A DNA stretch of 14,358 nucleotides from positions 1 to 14,358 of the forward strand of contig CAZHRJ010000082.1 of NCBI GenBank assembly GCA_964534765.1, written 5' to 3'. Within the stretch, counting starts at the first letter, position 1. Each line of letters begins with the position of its first letter. Position numbers and translations under genes: made by a program. Of the stretch, positions 11,217 through 14,358 are shown one piece after another. This DNA is from CAZHRJ01 sp964534765 (GTDB lineage Bacteria; Lindowbacteria; 2-12-FULL-62-27). The notes under the pieces were generated by a model. The model saw only the letters and a program-made list of their open reading frames with translations. It did not search any database and was not told where the DNA came from.

Positions 11217-13964
11217 TTATTCCTCCCCTACAGTTGTCGCGTCCAGCCTGACCATCTTCAACAGTTCCTTGTCGTCCATCTCCGTGATCAGTTTCGGCGC
11301 GCCGCCTTCCAGTATCTCGCCGGCGAGGGCCGTCTTGTCCCGGATGAGCGCGTCGATCTTTTCCTCGATTGTACCTTGGCAGACAAATTTGTGCACCATG
11401 ACATTTTTTTTCTGGCCAATGCGGAACGCGCGGTCAGTTGCCTGGTTCTCGACGGCGGGATTCCACCAGCGGTCAAAATGAATCACGTGCGAAGCGGCCG
11501 TGAGGTTGAGGCCGACGCCGCCCGCCTTGAGAGACAACACAAAAAATGGCGGCCCCTGCTCGCGCTGAAAATCGTCCACCAGCGCCTTGCGCTTGCCGAC
11601 AGCAACCTGTCCGTGGAGGACGAGTCCGGGCCGGCCGAACGCGGTCTTGAGAAATCCCGCCAGCGGCTCGGTCATTTCGCGAAACTGCGTGAAGATGAGC
11701 GCCTTCTCCTGGCGCGCGGATATCTCATCGCAAATCTCCCGCAGGCGGATGAACTTGCCGCTCTCCTCCGGCGCGTAGCCGCCCGACGCAAGCCACTGTG
11801 CCGGGTGATTGCAGATTTGTTTGAATCGCAGGATGAACGCGAGAATCACACCGCGCCGCCGGATTCCCTCATCGGCATCCTCGAGCGCCCGCGCCAGTTC
11901 CTTGACCGACTGCTCGTACAAGACCGCCTGTTTTTTCGTGAGCCGGCAGAACGCCTGCACCTCCGTTTTGTCCGGCAGGTCGGCGATGACCGACTTGTCC
12001 GTCTTCAGCCGGCGAAGGATGTAGGGCCCGACGAGCCGCCGGAGCGGCGCGTACTGTTCGCTCTCGCGATCTTCAAGGCGTTTGACGAACCCACCAAACA
12101 TTTTCGCGGAGCCGAGGAGTCCGGAGCAAAGAAAATCAAAGATCGACCAGAGGTCGGTCAGCCGGTTTTCGACCGGCGTGCCCGTCAGAACGATCCGCGC
12201 GACGGCCTTCAACCGTTTCACCGCCCGAGTTTGCCGCGCGGCGGGATTCTTGATCGCCTGCGCCTCATCGAGAACGACCAGACTCCACTCAACCGCCGTC
12301 AGCCACTCCATCCGCGCGATCATGCCGTAGGTCGTGAGGATCGCATCGGCGCCGTTGAGAAACGCGCGGGGGTTCGTCGCGGCCTTCTTCAAGGTTTCGG
12401 AATCCGTCTGGGAGGGATGCGCGAACCGAAAGACAAGCGACGGCGCGAAGCGCTCCATCTCCGATTTCCAGTTGGCCAGAAGCGACGCGGGCAAAACCAA
12501 AAGCGACGGCGCGCTCTTTCCCGTTTTCCTCTCGCGCTTCATGAGAAGCAGGAGCGCGATCACCTGGATCGTCTTGCCGAGTCCCATGTCGTCGGCCAGA
12601 CACGATCCGAGTCCGAGCCGCGACAAAAAACGCAGCCACTGGACGCCCGTCTCCTGATAGGGACGCAGTGTCGCGCGAAGGTCGCTCCCCGGAAGCGCGC
12701 GTTCGAGCGGATTTGGCTCGCGAATCTCGCGCAGGCGTTTTTCCAGCCACGCGCCGGCATGCACTTCCGCCCACGCGGCGCCGTCTCCCTCGAAGAGACC
12801 GTCCAGATTCGGATCCATCGGCGCGCCGGCCAGAAGCCGCATGCCTTCGATGAACGAAACGCCGTCCCCGCCCGCCTGCCGTTCCACGCGTTTCCAATGT
12901 TCGAGCGCGTCCTTGAGTTTCTCACGGTCGACTTCGACCCAGCGGCCCTTGAGGAACACGAGTCCGTCACTGCCGTCAAGCAATTTCCGCCATTCCTCAT
13001 CGGACAGAGTCTCGCCTTCGAGAGTCAATCCCACTTTGAAATCGAGCATGGACTTTGCGCTGAAATGAGACCGTCCGGTGTCCCCGATGGAGACGCCGAC
13101 GCGAATGCGTGGCGGACGCTTCGTCCACCAATCGGGCATTCGCACGAGCAAGCCGCTCTCTTCCAACAGGGGCGCGTCCTTCAGGAATCGATACGCATCG
13201 TGGGGCGTCCAGCGAAGCGGATGAAAAATTTCGCCGGAATCTACAAGCACCTTGACCCACGCCGATCGTTCGGCTGCGCGCTGGACGGGGGTCAGGAGAT
13301 TGACCAGCACGTTCCGGTTTTTCGCGCCCGCAAACTCCTCAAGCGCGCGGCCGAGCGGCAGGTATTCCACGCGTCGGCCATCGATCAGGCGCGGCGCGTA
13401 GGTGGCGAGGAAAGCAAACGGGCATTCGTCGTCGCGTTTGTTTTCCGCAAGATGGAACGAGACCCGGCCCACGCGATGCCAAAGAGGGCTTCGGGCGCGA
13501 AGCCACGCCGACAGGCCGCCGGTTGTGGCCGCGATCTCCGCGCGCGCGTGAGCGTCCATCTCCACCCAGAGCCGCTCGAGTGTCCCGGTCCGGAGGTACT
13601 CCCCGCCGCGCATGGGCGGCGCGTCGAGGGACAATGCCTCCAAGTCGTCGCGCGGCGGAGGGATTGGCGCCCCCATATTTTCGGCCGTCTCCGGAATGTG
13701 GCAGAGGACGGTCAGGTAGCATTCGCCAAACCGCCGCCAATAAGAAAGGTCCGACGGCAACCCCGCGTCATGCCGGATCGTCGCCAGATGCAACAATCCC
13801 TCGGAAGGACTTTTCTCAAACGCCTTTCGAATTGATGGGACCCATGCATCGGACAATCGTTCGGCATCCGGCGACGCGATCTCGGTATCGGCCGCCGCCA
13901 GCTTCCCCGATGGCAACAGAACAATCTCAATCATGCCGCGCACTATCTCATGCGATTGGGTCAT
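11217..13964 (-). CDS. SNF2-family ATPase (DEAD/DEAH box helicase type)
   Basis: A 915-residue Swi2/Snf2 double-stranded-DNA translocase. The N-terminal 420 residues include a likely SNF2-helicase-associated domain (PF12419-like, about 285-410). Motor motifs: I DDMGLGKT (458-465), Ia LLVLPASLLANWKSE, II DEAQ (566-569), III LTGTPVENR (593-601), IV ALIFTQF (755-761), V SLKAGGVGLNLT (811-822) and VI QATDRAFRIGQ (841-851). All catalytic residues are present, so it should be active. DEAQ in place of DEAH is common in bacterial members. Start ATG 13964 has GGTGG at a suitable distance; ATG 13934 is an alternative ten codons in. It leads the operon with the SWIM protein and the four-cysteine protein. 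No nuclease or methylase is fused or adjacent, so a defence role (as for SNF2 proteins in DISARM) is not shown. Confidence 0.95.
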   Translation of the reverse strand: MTQSHEIVRGMIEIVLLPSGKLAAADTEIASPDAERLSDAWVPSIRKAFEKSPSEGLLHLATIRHDAGLPSDLSYWRRFGECYLTVLCHIPETAENMGAPIPPPRDDLEALSLDAPPMRGGEYLRTGTLERLWVEMDAHARAEIAATTGGLSAWLRARSPLWHRVGRVSFHLAENKRDDECPFAFLATYAPRLIDGRRVEYLPLGRALEEFAGAKNRNVLVNLLTPVQRAAERSAWVKVLVDSGEIFHPLRWTPHDAYRFLKDAPLLEESGLLVRMPDWWTKRPPRIRVGVSIGDTGRSHFSAKSMLDFKVGLTLEGETLSDEEWRKLLDGSDGLVFLKGRWVEVDREKLKDALEHWKRVERQAGGDGVSFIEGMRLLAGAPMDPNLDGLFEGDGAAWAEVHAGAWLEKRLREIREPNPLERALPGSDLRATLRPYQETGVQWLRFLSRLGLGSCLADDMGLGKTIQVIALLLLMKRERKTGKSAPSLLVLPASLLANWKSEMERFAPSLVFRFAHPSQTDSETLKKAATNPRAFLNGADAILTTYGMIARMEWLTAVEWSLVVLDEAQAIKNPAARQTRAVKRLKAVARIVLTGTPVENRLTDLWSIFDFLCSGLLGSAKMFGGFVKRLEDRESEQYAPLRRLVGPYILRRLKTDKSVIADLPDKTEVQAFCRLTKKQAVLYEQSVKELARALEDADEGIRRRGVILAFILRFKQICNHPAQWLASGGYAPEESGKFIRLREICDEISARQEKALIFTQFREMTEPLAGFLKTAFGRPGLVLHGQVAVGKRKALVDDFQREQGPPFFVLSLKAGGVGLNLTAASHVIHFDRWWNPAVENQATDRAFRIGQKKNVMVHKFVCQGTIEEKIDALIRDKTALAGEILEGGAPKLITEMDDKELLKMVRLDATTVGEE

Positions 13965-14072
13965 CCATCAATCCACCGTCGAGACCCCCGGCGTCTTGTT
14001 CAGGTCCCCCAATCGATATCTGCGGTCGTTTCTGGACTACCTGAGCGCGCATCCGCTTGAGGAATTGGCTGT

Positions 14073-14166
14073 CAGAAACGGGCGGAGCCTATTGAATTAT
14101 TGCCGCCGTCCGGCGGGCGGAAAGACGGCTAAGCCGCTCGTGTCCGAAAACTCGAATTCGGCGCGG
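14073..14166 (+). repeat. Right copy of the cupin-derived direct repeat, with an internal deletion junction
   Basis: Bases 14092-14166 repeat 9639-9713 (73/75). Bases 14073-14093 also repeat 9243-9263 of the cupin gene (20/21). The two matches meet at a shared TT. This is what a copy of the cupin gene would look like after a 377-bp internal deletion at a TT microhomology. Between 13965 and 14072 I see no gene; it should hold the promoter of the SNF2 operon, but no convincing -35/-10 pair is visible. Confidence 0.8.
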
Positions 14167-14357
14167 ACATTCGAATAGACTTGGCCGTCGATTTCGACGT
14201 GCGGGTAGATGACGTAGTTGAGAGGACCTGCAGCAGCACCCGGCAGACGGATGTCCCGGCCGATGGTGAATCCGATCCGGTTGGGAATGGGGAATGGGGG
14301 GTCGTCAGAACTTCCCACCAGACTGAAATAACCGCGCGAAAAAATTGAAAAGGATCC
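14097..14357 (-). CDS. Unrecognised protein, 5'-partial at the window edge
   Basis: The frame is open from the right edge to a TAA at 14097-14099; the first standard start inside the window is GTG 14318. The readable part (86 residues) has the alternating pattern of beta-strands (IGFTIGRDIRLPG, LNYVIYPHVEIDG, VYSNVRAEFEF). I do not recognise a family. Its last 23 codons (from RAEFEF to AGRRQ) lie in the 75-bp direct repeat, so this C-terminus may have been acquired when the repeat arrived, or the repeat may derive from this gene. Confidence 0.5.
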   Translation of the reverse strand, partial: GSFSIFSRGYFSLVGSSDDPPFPIPNRIGFTIGRDIRLPGAAAGPLNYVIYPHVEIDGQVYSNVRAEFEFSDTSGLAVFPPAGRRQ

Positions 14358-14358
14358 C

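Noticed and set aside
10959..13835. A 958-codon open frame on the plus strand opposite the SNF2 and SWIM genes
   Set aside because: It is antisense to two genes with complete, recognisable motifs. Long antisense frames are common opposite GC-rich genes, and its translation is rich in Arg, Pro and His without any domain pattern.
13933..14178. Plus-strand frame reading TVETPGVLFRSPNRYLRSFLDYLSAHP upstream of the SNF2 start
   Set aside because: The peptide looks more protein-like than chance, but it overlaps the SNF2 N-terminus antisense, has no recognised family and then runs into the cupin-derived repeat. A gene remnant is possible but not supported.
14352..14357. BamHI site GGATCC at the very end of the window, as a possible cloning boundary
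   Set aside because: A single six-base site near an edge is not evidence of a vector junction; no vector sequence is visible.
1..14358. CRISPR array, tRNA, rRNA or riboswitch
   Set aside because: No regularly spaced short repeats and no tRNA- or rRNA-like sequence were seen. The repeats found are pairs of dispersed copies. No known riboswitch core was recognised by eye.

Overview
The window is GC-rich bacterial DNA. PepSY-type membrane proteins beside a DUF3526 ABC-2 transporter are the pattern seen in iron or siderophore-uptake regions of Gram-negative bacteria. No rRNA, tRNA or marker gene is present, so I do not assign a phylum. The region looks accessory and reworked: it holds one transposase element, four families of repeats, two genes that have lost their 5' ends, and a decayed toxin gene.

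Left part (1-4322). A PepSY-TM protein, open at the left edge, ends at an intrinsic terminator. Facing it on the minus strand are a small hypothetical gene and an overlapping clan AA (DTGF-type) aspartic protease gene. This pair is bracketed by two copies of a 38-39 bp direct repeat that corresponds to the 3' end of the next gene, a DUF1499 gene. A REP-associated tyrosine transposase (RAYT) follows, enclosed by perfect 28-bp inverted repeats. The DUF1499 gene on its left (minus strand) and a second PepSY gene on its right (plus strand) both stop matching their families at the element borders. The element therefore sits where the 5' halves of two divergent genes appear to have been lost.

Middle part (4323-8335). 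A probable plus-strand operon continues from the truncated PepSY gene: a small four-helix membrane protein, an ABC ATPase and two DUF3526-type ABC-2 permeases. The genes are tightly packed or overlap by 4 nt. Together they would form one ATP-driven membrane transporter, plausibly linked to metal or siderophore handling. The substrate cannot be read from the sequence.

Right part (8336-14358). A likely type II toxin-antitoxin remnant comes first: an intact small antitoxin-like gene and a PIN toxin that ends after about 50 recognisable residues. The gene junction lies in a 64-bp hairpin repeat whose second copy, in inverted orientation, lies in frame inside the truncated PepSY gene. Next is a cupin gene with a strikingly Met-rich N-terminus. 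On the minus strand, a compact three-gene operon encodes a SNF2-family ATPase, a SWIM zinc-finger protein and a four-cysteine conserved hypothetical protein. It is bracketed by a 75-bp direct repeat (73/75 identical) derived from the end of the cupin gene region. An unrecognised minus-strand ORF runs off the right edge.

The best candidates for something undescribed are the SNF2/SWIM/Cys-protein operon with its flanking direct repeats, the hairpin repeat with a compensatory base-pair change, and the RAYT element at the double-truncation junction.
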